Of a stretch of 64,000 nucleotides of DNA, positions 26,739 to 35,785 are shown piece by piece. A program made the translations under genes and the position numbers. The notes under the pieces are model-generated. The model did no database searches, was not told the origin of the DNA, and saw only the letters and a program-made list of their open reading frames with translations. Position 1 is the stretch's first letter, and each line of letters starts with the position of its first letter. The DNA comes from Hyphomicrobiales bacterium (GTDB lineage: Bacteria > Pseudomonadota > Alphaproteobacteria > Rhizobiales > Beijerinckiaceae), in NCBI GenBank assembly GCA_947455025.1, contig CANGLU010000008.1:1-64000 (forward strand). The letters run 5' to 3'.

Positions 26739-27221
26739 TTAAAGTCGGTCTTGATCAAAGTCTTCACAAGACTCGCCAAATTCGGCAAGTGCCGTTTCAA
26801 GATAGTCCGACAAAAGAGGTGTACCAAGGAGATATTTACTGACCGGACCCGTACGCCTCGCGCGCGCTTCGGCTACGACATTCTTCCAATCGGTTGCCTC
26901 ATAATCACCCCGCCCAATCCACATCATGGCAACGAGGGCATTTTGTTCGTCTTCATCCATGGCATCGATAAAGCCAACCAATTCCGCTTCAGTTGGTGCT
27001 TGGCCATCATGCGTCAATATACTTGAAAAGCCATCATCTGTTTCATTGGAAGCGTCGGCCGAAATATCCGTATCCTCCATCGCTAATTCACGGGATTTTA
27101 AAATAACAAAACAAATTTTATCGGGATTAATATCCGGCATCCCCTCATCAATCGGGACCGAAAGATCCTCGCCTTCCAACAAATTCTCTGATGTTTTGCG
27201 GATTCGATTTGTCTCACTCAT
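26739..27221 (-). CDS. DUF3775 domain protein
   Basis: A 160-residue acidic cytoplasmic protein. The DUF3775 pattern is visible: PDKICFVILKSREL, an acidic middle, then LVGFIDAMDEDEQNALVAMMWIGRGDYEATDW and a C-terminal helix. The family is common in alphaproteobacteria and its function is unknown. It stands alone, divergent from the LTxxQ/phaC pair. Nothing in the sequence suggests a partner. Confidence 0.75.
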   Translation of the reverse strand: MSETNRIRKTSENLLEGEDLSVPIDEGMPDINPDKICFVILKSRELAMEDTDISADASNETDDGFSSILTHDGQAPTEAELVGFIDAMDEDEQNALVAMMWIGRGDYEATDWKNVVAEARARRTGPVSKYLLGTPLLSDYLETALAEFGESCEDFDQDRL

Positions 27222-27377
27222 GCTTTAGCTCCACCCAAAAGAAGAGATTGCTAAGTCAATGATTGGGATGGATTGCGGTTCCATTTTGGTGAGCAACAGT
27301 CCTTATAACTGATACCGATCAATGCCTGCCCAAAAGCAATTGATAATGTGCATCATCATTTCTTTCAGGAGAGCCCG

Positions 27378-27893
27378 ATGATGAATTTAAAGAAAGCGTC
27401 GATCGTCTGTTTGGCTGTCAGCGCCTTATCCTTCCAGTCCTTTGTGTTACCCGTTCATGCGGCCGAGGCGCCGGGATGGGGACCCGGCCACGGCATGATG
27501 TGGGCCGGCCCGACACGAAATTGGTTCGGCTGGGGCATGTCGGCACATTTCTGTGGCGATGACGGGAAGAAAAATATCAAGCACTTTATGGCCCTAATCG
27601 ATAAAACCATTTCTCCAACGGCCGCCCAAAAGCCGAAGGAAGATGAACTCAATATGGCCTTTGAAAAGGCTCAAGATGAGCTCGTGAGCCTCTGTGAAAA
27701 GCCGCATGAGGGAGCATGGTCGCCAGTTGAGCGTTTAACCGTGGCAGAATCTCATCTCACAGCGATGATTGCAGCCATTCATACCATAAAGCCTGCGCTA
27801 GAAGCGTTCTATGGGACGTTAACCGATGAACAGAAAAAGAAGCTTGATGGATTAAAGCCTGATTGGCGCATGCGACTAAACTGGGTGCGGTAA
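27378..27893 (+). CDS. Periplasmic LTxxQ-motif (Spy/CpxP-like) protein
   Basis: About 171 residues. A cleavable signal peptide (positive MNLKKAS, hydrophobic core, end near PVHAAEA) places it in the periplasm. A Gly/Trp/Met-rich stretch (GWGPGHGMMWAG) follows, then helices with ISPTAAQ and LTDEQKKKLDGL, the LTxxQ motifs of Spy/CpxP relatives. Such proteins act as small chaperones or stress sensors, some metal-linked. AGGAGAG precedes ATG 27378. Its stop overlaps the phaC start as TAATG, so the two are translationally coupled, an unusual pairing. Confidence 0.72.
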   Translation: MMNLKKASIVCLAVSALSFQSFVLPVHAAEAPGWGPGHGMMWAGPTRNWFGWGMSAHFCGDDGKKNIKHFMALIDKTISPTAAQKPKEDELNMAFEKAQDELVSLCEKPHEGAWSPVERLTVAESHLTAMIAAIHTIKPALEAFYGTLTDEQKKKLDGLKPDWRMRLNWVR

Positions 27894-29632
27894 TGCCTTC
27901 AGTGCCGTCGGATAGCCCGCCCCTCAATCAGAGTACGGATATTGATCGGCTGTTGCACGCCGGTACGGCGCGGCTGACAGGCGGTGTTTCTTTGATCGGC
28001 TTAAGCCTAGCTTGGGTCGACTGGGCGAGCCATTTAATGACATCGCCTGGTCGGCAAGCCGAGCTCATGCGAAATGCTGCGGTTGAGGTGATGCGACAAT
28101 GCGATACCGCTATCGGAGAATGGTCTGGCCGCTCAATAGCGGCGTCATCGGACAATACAGATAGGCGCTTTGTTTCGCCAAACTGGAAGAAACCGCCCTA
28201 TTCGATCCTCGTTCAAAATTTTCGGGCCATAGAAAAATGGTGGGACGACGCTTTTAAAATCCACGGCGTAAGTGGGCGACACCAAGCCTTGCTCGCCTTT
28301 TTAACGCGGCAATATCTTGACATTTTTGCACCTACGAACGGGTTTCTTACGAATCCTGACATTGTCGAGCGAACCATCGAAAGGAATGGCGCCAATCTCT
28401 TCAATGGATGGCTTAACGCATTTGACGATATTGCGACTTCGACGCTCGCTGGAGAAAAATCGCTACAGACCCAAAGATCCTTGATTGGTACCAATGTAGC
28501 TGCCTCACAGGGAGCCGTTATCGCGCGAACAAAAATTGCAGAAATTATTCAATATTCGCCAACAACATCAAGCGTTAAAAAAGATCCCATTGTGATCGTT
28601 CCAGCTTGGATCATGAAATATTATATCCTCGATCTTTCCAAGCAAAACTCGCTTGTCGCATATCTCGTTGATCAGGGATTTACCGTTTTCATGGTATCTT
28701 GGAAAAACCCCGATCCCGAAGATAGGGATATTGGCCTTGATGAGTATCGAACACTAGGCGTCATGGCCGCTATCGATGCTGCAATTAATATTACAGGCTC
28801 AAAAAAAGTGCATGGTGCCGGATATTGTCTTGGCGGGACATTATTTTCTATTGCTGCAGCTGCGATGGCACGTGATGGCGATGACCGGCTTGAAACCCTT
28901 AGCCTGTTTGCCTCACAAATCGATTTCCATGATGCGGGCGAGCTCCGACTTTTTATCAATGATAGTCAGCTTGCCCTGATCGAAGACATGATGTGGATGC
29001 GTGGCTATCTCAAAGCGGAAGAAATGGCCGGCGCCTTCCATATCCTGCGGTCAAACGATCTGATTTGGTCACGCCTGATCAATAGCTATGCGATGGGTGA
29101 ACGTGAGACGCCGATGGATATCATGTTGTGGTCGGACGATTCAACCCGGATGCCTTACCGCATGCATTCGGAATATCTTCGCCAACTCTATTTGGAAAAT
29201 CGTTTGGCTGAGGGTGCGATGGTCGTAAACGGGCATCCGATTACGCTAAGGGCAATTTCGATTCCGATTTTCTTAGTTGGAACAGAATGGGACCATGTCG
29301 CGCCGTGGCGATCTGTTTTTAAATTACATTTAATGGCCGAAAAGGATGTAACCTTTGTCTTGACGAATGGTGGCCACAATGCGGGGATTGTCTCGGAGCC
29401 TGGACATGCTGGCCGACATTACAGAATTGCAACGCAAAGGGCATCGGGAACCTATATCGATCCAGACACTTGGTTAGAGGTCGCTGACTATAAAGTCGGC
29501 TCATGGTGGCCAGAATGGTCAAACTGGCTCAAGCAAATCACGCCAACGGAAACAGAGCCGCCACCTTTGGGCAATCCCAGCAAGGGCTATTCAATTATTA
29601 ATCCTGCGCCTGGTGAATTTGTATTGGGTTAA
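27893..29632 (+). CDS. phaC: Poly(3-hydroxyalkanoate) synthase
   Basis: About 579 residues, the length of class I PhaC. The lipase-like box reads GYCLGG with catalytic Cys at about residue 312. The catalytic Asp is in EWDHVAPW and the His in GGHNAGI. The N-terminal domain includes the family segment PYSILVQNFRAIEKWW. It polymerises 3-hydroxyacyl-CoA into storage granules. No phaA, phaB or phasin is adjacent. The ATG at 27893 shares a base with the stop of the LTxxQ gene. An upstream in-frame start at 27863 would overlap it further and is less likely. Confidence 0.88.
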   Translation: MPSVPSDSPPLNQSTDIDRLLHAGTARLTGGVSLIGLSLAWVDWASHLMTSPGRQAELMRNAAVEVMRQCDTAIGEWSGRSIAASSDNTDRRFVSPNWKKPPYSILVQNFRAIEKWWDDAFKIHGVSGRHQALLAFLTRQYLDIFAPTNGFLTNPDIVERTIERNGANLFNGWLNAFDDIATSTLAGEKSLQTQRSLIGTNVAASQGAVIARTKIAEIIQYSPTTSSVKKDPIVIVPAWIMKYYILDLSKQNSLVAYLVDQGFTVFMVSWKNPDPEDRDIGLDEYRTLGVMAAIDAAINITGSKKVHGAGYCLGGTLFSIAAAAMARDGDDRLETLSLFASQIDFHDAGELRLFINDSQLALIEDMMWMRGYLKAEEMAGAFHILRSNDLIWSRLINSYAMGERETPMDIMLWSDDSTRMPYRMHSEYLRQLYLENRLAEGAMVVNGHPITLRAISIPIFLVGTEWDHVAPWRSVFKLHLMAEKDVTFVLTNGGHNAGIVSEPGHAGRHYRIATQRASGTYIDPDTWLEVADYKVGSWWPEWSNWLKQITPTETEPPPLGNPSKGYSIINPAPGEFVLG

Positions 29633-29730
29633 TGAGCAGGTGTGAATTGATAATACGCAAAGACAGTCGAGTATGGATGGTTAGAATTTAGCTTCTTGTT
29701 CGGATTTTTCTAACAATAGGAGCTTTGATT

Positions 29731-30375
29731 ATGAATGATAGCGATCTTCGACAATTGGTAATTGACGAGCTGGAATTTGAACCGGCAATTGATGCGTCAA
29801 ACATTGGCGTGGCAGCAAAGGACGGCGTTGTCACCCTATCGGGCTTTGTTTCAAGCTATGCCGAAAAGATGACAGCAGAACGCGCTGTTCGACGTGTTAA
29901 AGGTGTCCATGCGATCGCGCAGGAGATCGAAATCCGTTACTCAACCGATAAAAAAATCAATGATGATGAAATTGCCCTCCGTTGTGTCAATATTATCAAT
30001 TGGGATACAACCTTGCCGGATGATAAAATCAAAGTAAAAGTAGAGCGCGGCTGGGTGACACTATCCGGCGAAGTACCCTGGCATTTTCAGCGTATGGCAG
30101 CAGAATCGGGCGTTCGGAAAATTTCGGGCGTAACGGGGATCACCAATCTCATTTCGATTAAGGCCCATGTGCAGGCGTCAAACATCAAAAAGCGGATTGA
30201 AGAAGCTCTCAAGCGGAGTGCCGAAGTGGAAGCCAATTCAATCCGGGTCGTGGTTACCGATTCAAGCGTTAGGCTTGAAGGAAAGGTTCATGACTGGCGC
30301 GAGCGTGAAATTGTTGAAAAAGCCGCATGGAGCGTGCCCGGCGTGATGACCGTTGATGATCGAATGACGGTGTGA
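29731..30375 (+). CDS. BON-domain protein (three repeats)
   Basis: About 214 residues made of three BON repeats of about 65-70 residues. Each has the pattern V...GVVTLSGFV or GWVTLSGEV, then a helix with AERAVRRVKGV-like sequence ending GV.AI or GITNLI. There is no signal peptide, so it looks cytoplasmic, as in the BON proteins linked to stress or envelope maintenance. AGGAG lies 8 nt before ATG 29731. It ends at a strong terminator and may be read from its own promoter. Confidence 0.82.
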   Translation: MNDSDLRQLVIDELEFEPAIDASNIGVAAKDGVVTLSGFVSSYAEKMTAERAVRRVKGVHAIAQEIEIRYSTDKKINDDEIALRCVNIINWDTTLPDDKIKVKVERGWVTLSGEVPWHFQRMAAESGVRKISGVTGITNLISIKAHVQASNIKKRIEEALKRSAEVEANSIRVVVTDSSVRLEGKVHDWREREIVEKAAWSVPGVMTVDDRMTV

Positions 30376-30383
30376 GGCTTTAA

Positions 30384-30411
30384 AGGCCGCCAGAAATGGC
30401 GGCCTCTTTTT
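30384..30411. terminator. Intrinsic terminator after BON gene
   Basis: AGGCCGCC pairs perfectly with GGCGGCCT around AGAAAT, followed by CTTTTT. It closes the BON transcript. Its last bases touch the stop codon of the convergent amidohydrolase gene. Confidence 0.85.
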
Positions 30412-31264
30412 AAAACAGCCTATAGGCCTTAATCGCAGTATCACGCCAAAATTTTCTTTTTTCCTCTTGGCTTGCAGCGCTTAATATCTCATCAAGAATA
30501 TCAACCCAAGTCGGATAAGAAAGAGCAAGGGTAGCTACCGTCCAATCGCTACCAAACATGACTCGGTCAAAGCCAAATGCGTCTATGGTATGTTCAATAT
30601 AGGGGCGGAGTTGCTCCCGAGTCCAAGACTGATGATCTGCTTCCGTGACAACGCCGGAAATTTTGCACACAACATTGGGTAATGTTGCAAGCTCGCGCAT
30701 CTGGCTTTTCCAGGGCTCGACGAGGCCATTTCGAATATCTGGTTTTCCAATATGGTCAAATATGAAAGAGACATCAGGGCAACGTTTGATCAATTCGATG
30801 GCATACGCCAATTGATAATGCTTGATGCACATATCAAAACTCAAATCATATTTTTTGAGCAACTTAACGCCATCTATAAAGTTTGGGTTCAAAATGACGG
30901 TTGGATCCGGCTCCTGCTGAATCAAGCGTCTAACGCCTTTGACGCCTGATATTTGTTTAAGGGCAATGAGATCGGCTTCGACCGATTTGCCTTTATGGAT
31001 CGGCGCATGGGCAACAATTGCACCAATGCGACTGTCCGTTTCGGCGAGGCCAGCCACAAAGCGCGCCTCATCGAGATGAAAGCCGGTATCAATATCAACT
31101 TCGACAAAGACCAGCCTCTCGACATCGACCGCACCACGCGCTTGGTCGAATTCCGGCATTTTTGTCGTATGCGCTAATTGAGGAACCCCCGACATCCATG
31201 AATAGCGAAGATGCTCCACGTCATAGAGATGAACATGGGAATCGATAATTGGGAAATCAGGCAC
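30410..31264 (-). CDS. Amidohydrolase (fuconolactonase-like, COG3618)
   Basis: A 284-residue TIM-barrel hydrolase. It opens with DSHVHLYDVEHLRYSWM, the DxH metal site of the COG3618 group that includes L-fuconolactonase and 2-pyrone-4,6-dicarboxylate lactonase. FIFDHIGKPDI and MFGSDWTVATL are further metal and active-site strands. It likely opens a sugar lactone. It stands divergent from the deoC operon, which also carries fucU, so a role in fucose-like sugar oxidation is attractive but unproven. Length is normal. Confidence 0.78.
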   Translation of the reverse strand: MPDFPIIDSHVHLYDVEHLRYSWMSGVPQLAHTTKMPEFDQARGAVDVERLVFVEVDIDTGFHLDEARFVAGLAETDSRIGAIVAHAPIHKGKSVEADLIALKQISGVKGVRRLIQQEPDPTVILNPNFIDGVKLLKKYDLSFDMCIKHYQLAYAIELIKRCPDVSFIFDHIGKPDIRNGLVEPWKSQMRELATLPNVVCKISGVVTEADHQSWTREQLRPYIEHTIDAFGFDRVMFGSDWTVATLALSYPTWVDILDEILSAASQEEKRKFWRDTAIKAYRLF

Positions 31265-31429
31265 ATATTCCTCCTAGGATCAGTCATTTTATTTCATCGG
31301 ATAATGGACGAGGCCTGAAGGATCAGGCAAGTCGCAACTGATTACTTTCGGGATTATTTGACAGGCTGTGCGGGCAACCTTACCAATTTGGGTATGACAA
31401 CCTTAGTTTCGCTACAGAAGGGATATGAA

Positions 31430-32392
31430 ATGGATGGCGGCGGACAGGTGCGTAATGCGCCGCGTCCGTTTGATAACGGCTGGATCGACGACATTCGCGT
31501 TAATCTATCCGCCGTTGAGCGCCGCACCAGTTCGTTACCTGGGCGACGAACCGTTAAAAATGAATCGCAAGCCGCTTGGTTGCTCAAGGCGATCACCTGC
31601 ATCGACCTGACAACATTGGCGGGCGACGACACTGAGGGTCGGGTTCGACGTCTATGCGCAAAAGCGTTGCGTCCGGTCCGCGAGGATATTTTAGCGAGCC
31701 TCGGAATGGGCGACTGTACCATTCGAACGGGTGCCATCTGCGTCTATCACCGCTATGTGGCGACGGCGGTTGATGCGCTTGGGGACTCAGGCATACCGGT
31801 TGCTGCCGTTTCCACCGGATTTCCGGCGGGACTTGTGCCCCATGATGTCAAACTTCGGGAAATTGAGGCCTCTGTTCAGGATGGCGCCCAGGAAATCGAT
31901 ATTGTGATCACCAGAGAGCATGTTCTGACAGGTAACTGGAAAGCGCTCTATGATGAAATGCGGGATTTCCGGCAGGCTTGCGGGAAAGCCCATGTTAAAG
32001 CCATTTTAGCGACGGGCGACATCAAAACGCTGCGCAATGTCGCAAAAGCATCCATGGTTTGCATGATGGCGGGTGCGGATTTCATCAAAACATCAACCGG
32101 AAAAGAGGCGGCCAATGCCACCCTGCCGGTTTCGCTCGTCATGCTGCGTATGATCCGCGACTACCATGAACGGACAGGAATTAAGGTCGGATTCAAGCCC
32201 GCTGGCGGCATTAGTGCGGCAAAAGATGTCCTAAATTACCAGTTTTTGATGAAAGAAGAACTTGGGCGGGAATGGCTTGAGCCTGATTTATTCCGGGTCG
32301 GCGCGTCGAGCCTTCTGGCCGATATTGAGCGGCAGTTAGAACACCACGTGACGGGCCGCTATTCGGCCTATAATCGGCATTCCGTAGGCTAA
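31430..32392 (+). CDS. deoC: Deoxyribose-phosphate aldolase
   Basis: About 320 residues, the longer DeoC type. The catalytic pair is visible as KAILATGDIKTL and the Schiff-base Lys in ADFIKTSTGK, with CIDLTTLAGDD near the start and GFKPAGGI for phosphate binding. It splits 2-deoxyribose 5-phosphate into acetaldehyde and glyceraldehyde 3-phosphate. The next gene, an aldehyde dehydrogenase, starts 4 bp after its stop and could oxidise the acetaldehyde. AAGGGAT precedes ATG 31430; ATG 31394 is an alternative. Confidence 0.85.
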   Translation: MDGGGQVRNAPRPFDNGWIDDIRVNLSAVERRTSSLPGRRTVKNESQAAWLLKAITCIDLTTLAGDDTEGRVRRLCAKALRPVREDILASLGMGDCTIRTGAICVYHRYVATAVDALGDSGIPVAAVSTGFPAGLVPHDVKLREIEASVQDGAQEIDIVITREHVLTGNWKALYDEMRDFRQACGKAHVKAILATGDIKTLRNVAKASMVCMMAGADFIKTSTGKEAANATLPVSLVMLRMIRDYHERTGIKVGFKPAGGISAAKDVLNYQFLMKEELGREWLEPDLFRVGASSLLADIERQLEHHVTGRYSAYNRHSVG

Positions 32393-32396
32393 ATTG

Positions 32397-34784
32397 ATGA
32401 GCGTTGCGCATTATTTCGATACGATGGGGTATGGATCCGCACCTGAGGCCGATAAAGAAGTTCGGGCTTGGCTTAAGACCCACGCCGATGGGTTTGGCCA
32501 TTTTATTGCGGGCCAATGGCACGCACCCCATTCGGGGCATTATTTTGAGGCCCTAGAGCCGGGAAGCGGGAAAACGCTCGGGAAAATCGCCCAAGGCTCG
32601 CAAGAAGATGTCGATTTGGCGGTTTCAGCGGCAAAAGCGGCGTTAGGGCCTTGGCAAAAATTGGGCGGGCACGGCCGGGCGCGGCATCTTTATGCCTTAG
32701 CGCGCATGGTTCAACGCCATAGTCGGCTCTTTGCGGTGTTGGAATCGCTCGATAATGGCAAGCCTATTCGAGAAACGCGGGATATTGATGTGCCTTTGGT
32801 GGCACGGCATTTTTACCACCATGCGGGGTGGGCGCAGATTCAGGAAAGTGAATTTCCGGATCATTCGCCGATTGGCGTCGTGGGGCAGATCATCCCGTGG
32901 AATTTCCCGCTTTTGATGTTGGCCTGGAAAATCGCCCCCGCTCTGGCGTTTGGCAACACCGTTGTGCTCAAACCGGCCGAATTTACGCCCTTAACGGCGC
33001 TGTTATTCGCAGAATTGGCCCATAAAGCCGGATTACCCGATGGTGTTTTGAACATTGTCACGGGTGACGGGACAACCGGCGCGCTGCTGGTTGAGCATCC
33101 CGATATCGACAAGATCGCCTTTACCGGATCCACCGAAGTGGGCCGAATTTTAAGGGCAAGGACCGCAGGCACCGGAAAATCGCTCACTTTGGAGCTCGGC
33201 GGCAAATCGCCCTTTATCGTGTTTGATGATGCCGATCTCGATGGGGCGGTTGAGGGTGTTGTTGACGCTATTTGGTTCAATCAGGGGCAAGTTTGCTGCG
33301 CCGGGTCGCGTTTATTGCTTCAAGAGGGCATTTCTGAGCCGTTTATTGCAAAATTAAAACGCCGAATGGATACGCTCCGCATTGGTGATCCGCTGGACAA
33401 AACCATCGATATGGGGGCCATTATTGCGCCTGTTCAGCTGGAGCGGATCAAAAAACTGGTCGAAAAAGGGGTTTCCGAGGGGGCTGAGCTTTATCAGCCA
33501 TCGGGCACCCTGCCCGCTTCGGGGAGTTTTTACCCGCCAACGCTTTTAACCAATGTATTTCCCTCTTCAACAGTAGCGGTTGAGGAGATTTTTGGGCCTG
33601 TTTTGGTATCGATGACGTTTAGAACACCCGATGAAGCGGTGATGCTGGCGAATAATTCCCGCTATGGATTAGCGGCGAGTGTGTGGAGCGAAACCATTGG
33701 CTTAGCCCTTGATATTGCTCCGAAATTAAAGGCCGGTGTCGTTTGGATCAATGCGACGAATTTGTTTGATGCCTCGGTTGGATTTGGCGGATATCGCGAG
33801 TCGGGCTTTGGTCGTGAAGGGGGGAAAGAAGGGGCTTATGCCTATCTAAAACCTACCGCCTGGGCCAAACGAGCGCCCCGGAAGCCGCTTCCGGACGTGC
33901 CACAAGCCATTGAAAAACAAGATGGATTTGAATTTCCGGACATTGACCGGACGGCCAAGCTCTTTGTCGGCGGAAAACAGGTTCGGCCTGATGGAAATTA
34001 TGTACGACCCGTGCTTTCGCCCAAAGGCGAAGTATTGGGCGAGGTTGGTGAAGGTAATCGCAAAGATATCCGCAATGCGGTGGCAGCAGCACGAAGTGCT
34101 GAAGGCTGGGGTAAAGTAACCGCTCATAATCGGGCGCAGATTTTATACTATTGGGCCGAGAATTTATCGGCGCGAAGCGACGAATTTGCTCAGACAATTG
34201 CTAAAATGACAGGCGATTCCAAAGCAATTGCTCGAAAAGAAGTCGAAACCTCGATCCGTCGTCTCTTCACCTATGCCGCTTGGGCCGATAAATATGAGGG
34301 CACGGTGCATACGCCACCTTTGCGCGGTGTAGCGCTGGCAATGAAGGAACCCATTGGAATCGCTGGGATAATTTGCCCTAATGAGGCCCCGCTTTTGGGC
34401 TTTATAAGCCTTGTGGCGCCTTTGGTGGCGATGGGGAATAGTGTGGTGGCGGTGCCGAGCGAGCGCCACCCGCTTGCCGCAACCGATCTCTACCAAGTCC
34501 TTGAAACATCTGACATTCCTGCAGGCGTCATCAATATTGTGACGGGTAATTCCTTTGCTCTTGGCAAGGTTTTGGCCGAACATGACGATGTCGATGCGGT
34601 TTGGGCCTTTGGCTCAGCGGAATTATCGGCTCAAGTTGAAAAATCTTCCATCGGAAATTTAAAAAGAACGCTGGTGGATCAAGGACTTGAGACCGACTGG
34701 TATGATCCTAAAGCGGCGGAAGGCACGGTGTTTTTAAGCCATGCGGTCGAGATTAAAAATATCTGGATTCCCTACGGAGAATAG
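32397..34784 (+). CDS. Two-part aldehyde dehydrogenase
   Basis: About 795 residues. Residues 1-480 are a complete ALDH: GVVGQIIPWNFPLLM, FTGSTEVGR, the general-base Glu in LELGGKSPF and the catalytic Cys in GQVCCAGSR. From about 490 a second ALDH copy begins (KLFVGGKQVRPDG; PIGIAGIICPNEAPLLG) but stops after the NAD-binding region. It lacks the ELGGK and catalytic Cys segments. This one-and-a-half architecture is known next to deoC. Inference: the second part is structural. The gene begins 4 bp after deoC, consistent with acetaldehyde oxidation in one pathway. Confidence 0.85.
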   Translation: MSVAHYFDTMGYGSAPEADKEVRAWLKTHADGFGHFIAGQWHAPHSGHYFEALEPGSGKTLGKIAQGSQEDVDLAVSAAKAALGPWQKLGGHGRARHLYALARMVQRHSRLFAVLESLDNGKPIRETRDIDVPLVARHFYHHAGWAQIQESEFPDHSPIGVVGQIIPWNFPLLMLAWKIAPALAFGNTVVLKPAEFTPLTALLFAELAHKAGLPDGVLNIVTGDGTTGALLVEHPDIDKIAFTGSTEVGRILRARTAGTGKSLTLELGGKSPFIVFDDADLDGAVEGVVDAIWFNQGQVCCAGSRLLLQEGISEPFIAKLKRRMDTLRIGDPLDKTIDMGAIIAPVQLERIKKLVEKGVSEGAELYQPSGTLPASGSFYPPTLLTNVFPSSTVAVEEIFGPVLVSMTFRTPDEAVMLANNSRYGLAASVWSETIGLALDIAPKLKAGVVWINATNLFDASVGFGGYRESGFGREGGKEGAYAYLKPTAWAKRAPRKPLPDVPQAIEKQDGFEFPDIDRTAKLFVGGKQVRPDGNYVRPVLSPKGEVLGEVGEGNRKDIRNAVAAARSAEGWGKVTAHNRAQILYYWAENLSARSDEFAQTIAKMTGDSKAIARKEVETSIRRLFTYAAWADKYEGTVHTPPLRGVALAMKEPIGIAGIICPNEAPLLGFISLVAPLVAMGNSVVAVPSERHPLAATDLYQVLETSDIPAGVINIVTGNSFALGKVLAEHDDVDAVWAFGSAELSAQVEKSSIGNLKRTLVDQGLETDWYDPKAAEGTVFLSHAVEIKNIWIPYGE

Positions 34785-34859
34785 GGTCAATTGAGCTAAC
34801 AAGAATGGCATTTGCGATACATAAATCCAGTGCTTGAGGTGAATAAGGGGGGCTTTGAG

Positions 34860-35315
34860 GTGCTTAAAAATATTAATCCATTGCTGAATGCGGATGTTCT
34901 CTACGCGCTGCGCGCCATGGGCCATGGCGACGACCTGGTGATCGCCGACACGAACTTCCCCGCCGACTCGGTGGCGCGTGAAACCAAGCTCGGCCGCCTG
35001 CTCCGGATCGACAACACGACGGCGGCGGAAGCCATCCGCGCGATCCTCTCGGTGATGCCGCTCGACAGCTTCGTCGACCATCCGGCAGAGCGCATGGAAG
35101 TTGTTGGCTCGCCCAACGACGTCCCCAAGGTGCAACAAGAAGTGCAACGCGAGATTGACCGGGCCGAGAAAAAGAGCATGCCCATGGCCAGCATCGAACG
35201 CATGGCGTTTTATGAGCGGGCGAAAAAATCCTATTGCGTCCTTCAAACCGGCGAGACGCGGTTTTATGGCTGCTTCATTTTGAAGAAGGGCGCCATCCCG
35301 CCAAAGCGGGGGTGA
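34860..35315 (+). CDS. fucU: RbsD/FucU family mutarotase
   Basis: About 151 residues. LKNINPLLNADVLYALRAMGHGDDLVIADTNFP is the FucU opening with the conserved His-Gly-Asp and Asp; RFYGCFILKKGAI is the usual end. These enzymes interconvert sugar anomers, for example L-fucose or ribose. The GTG at 34860 (GGGG and TTTGAG upstream) fits the family N-terminus; the open frame starts at 34812. It is the third gene of the deoC operon. Most of the gene, about 34890-35200, is strikingly GC-rich compared with both sides. Confidence 0.78.
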   Translation: MLKNINPLLNADVLYALRAMGHGDDLVIADTNFPADSVARETKLGRLLRIDNTTAAEAIRAILSVMPLDSFVDHPAERMEVVGSPNDVPKVQQEVQREIDRAEKKSMPMASIERMAFYERAKKSYCVLQTGETRFYGCFILKKGAIPPKRG

Positions 35316-35338
35316 AGCGCGTTTCGCGTGAGCCAAAT

Positions 35339-35361
35339 AAAACGATCCCGTGAATCGTTTT
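35339..35361. terminator. Intrinsic terminator of the deoC-aldH-fucU operon
   Basis: AAAACGAT pairs perfectly with ATCGTTTT around CCCGTGA, leaving a 3' T-run. It lies 24 bp after the fucU stop and before the convergent higA gene. Confidence 0.65.
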
Positions 35362-35408
35362 GAGCGACGAACGCCATTAGATCTAGCAATGGGCCGGGCA
35401 TTATCGCT

Positions 35409-35744
35409 TCACACGGCCTCCCTTATGATCTTTGCACGCTTGCCATAGGTGTTCGCATTATAAGGTACAATCTGGGCTAGCTCTTCCGAGAGCTGATCCT
35501 CGATTTGTTCGGCGTCATAGGCCGCCTGCATATTTAAAAACCATTTTGGGTCGACATTAAAAAATTTGCCAAGACGAGCAGCGATGGCGGGCGTAATGTT
35601 ATGCTCGCCCTTGCAGATGTGATGAATTCGGCTACGCGGCACAAAAATGGCTTTTGACAAAGCGTAAACCGTAATTCCCATCGGCTCCAAAAACTCGGTC
35701 ATCAATATTTCACCGGGATGTGGCAGCGGGTTTATGCGGGCCAT
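35409..35744 (-). CDS. higA: HigA-type antitoxin (second system)
   Basis: A 111-residue antitoxin. INPLPHPGEILMTEFLEPMG is the HigA opening. The helix-turn-helix reads YALSKAIFVPRSRIHHICKG, and IAARLGKFFNVDPKWFLNMQ follows. GGAG lies just before the ATG. It follows its toxin by 41 bp, unlike the overlapping first pair. It differs clearly from the HigA at 3566, so the two systems are not recent duplicates and cross-neutralisation is unlikely. Confidence 0.85.
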   Translation of the reverse strand: MARINPLPHPGEILMTEFLEPMGITVYALSKAIFVPRSRIHHICKGEHNITPAIAARLGKFFNVDPKWFLNMQAAYDAEQIEDQLSEELAQIVPYNANTYGKRAKIIREAV

Positions 35745-35785
35745 GTCTTAACTCCAATTTATTACTCGGTATCGAAATACCCTTT

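Noticed and set aside
34734-35336. 200-codon minus-strand frame
   Set aside because: Antisense shadow of fucU caused by its GC-rich codons; no recognisable domain.
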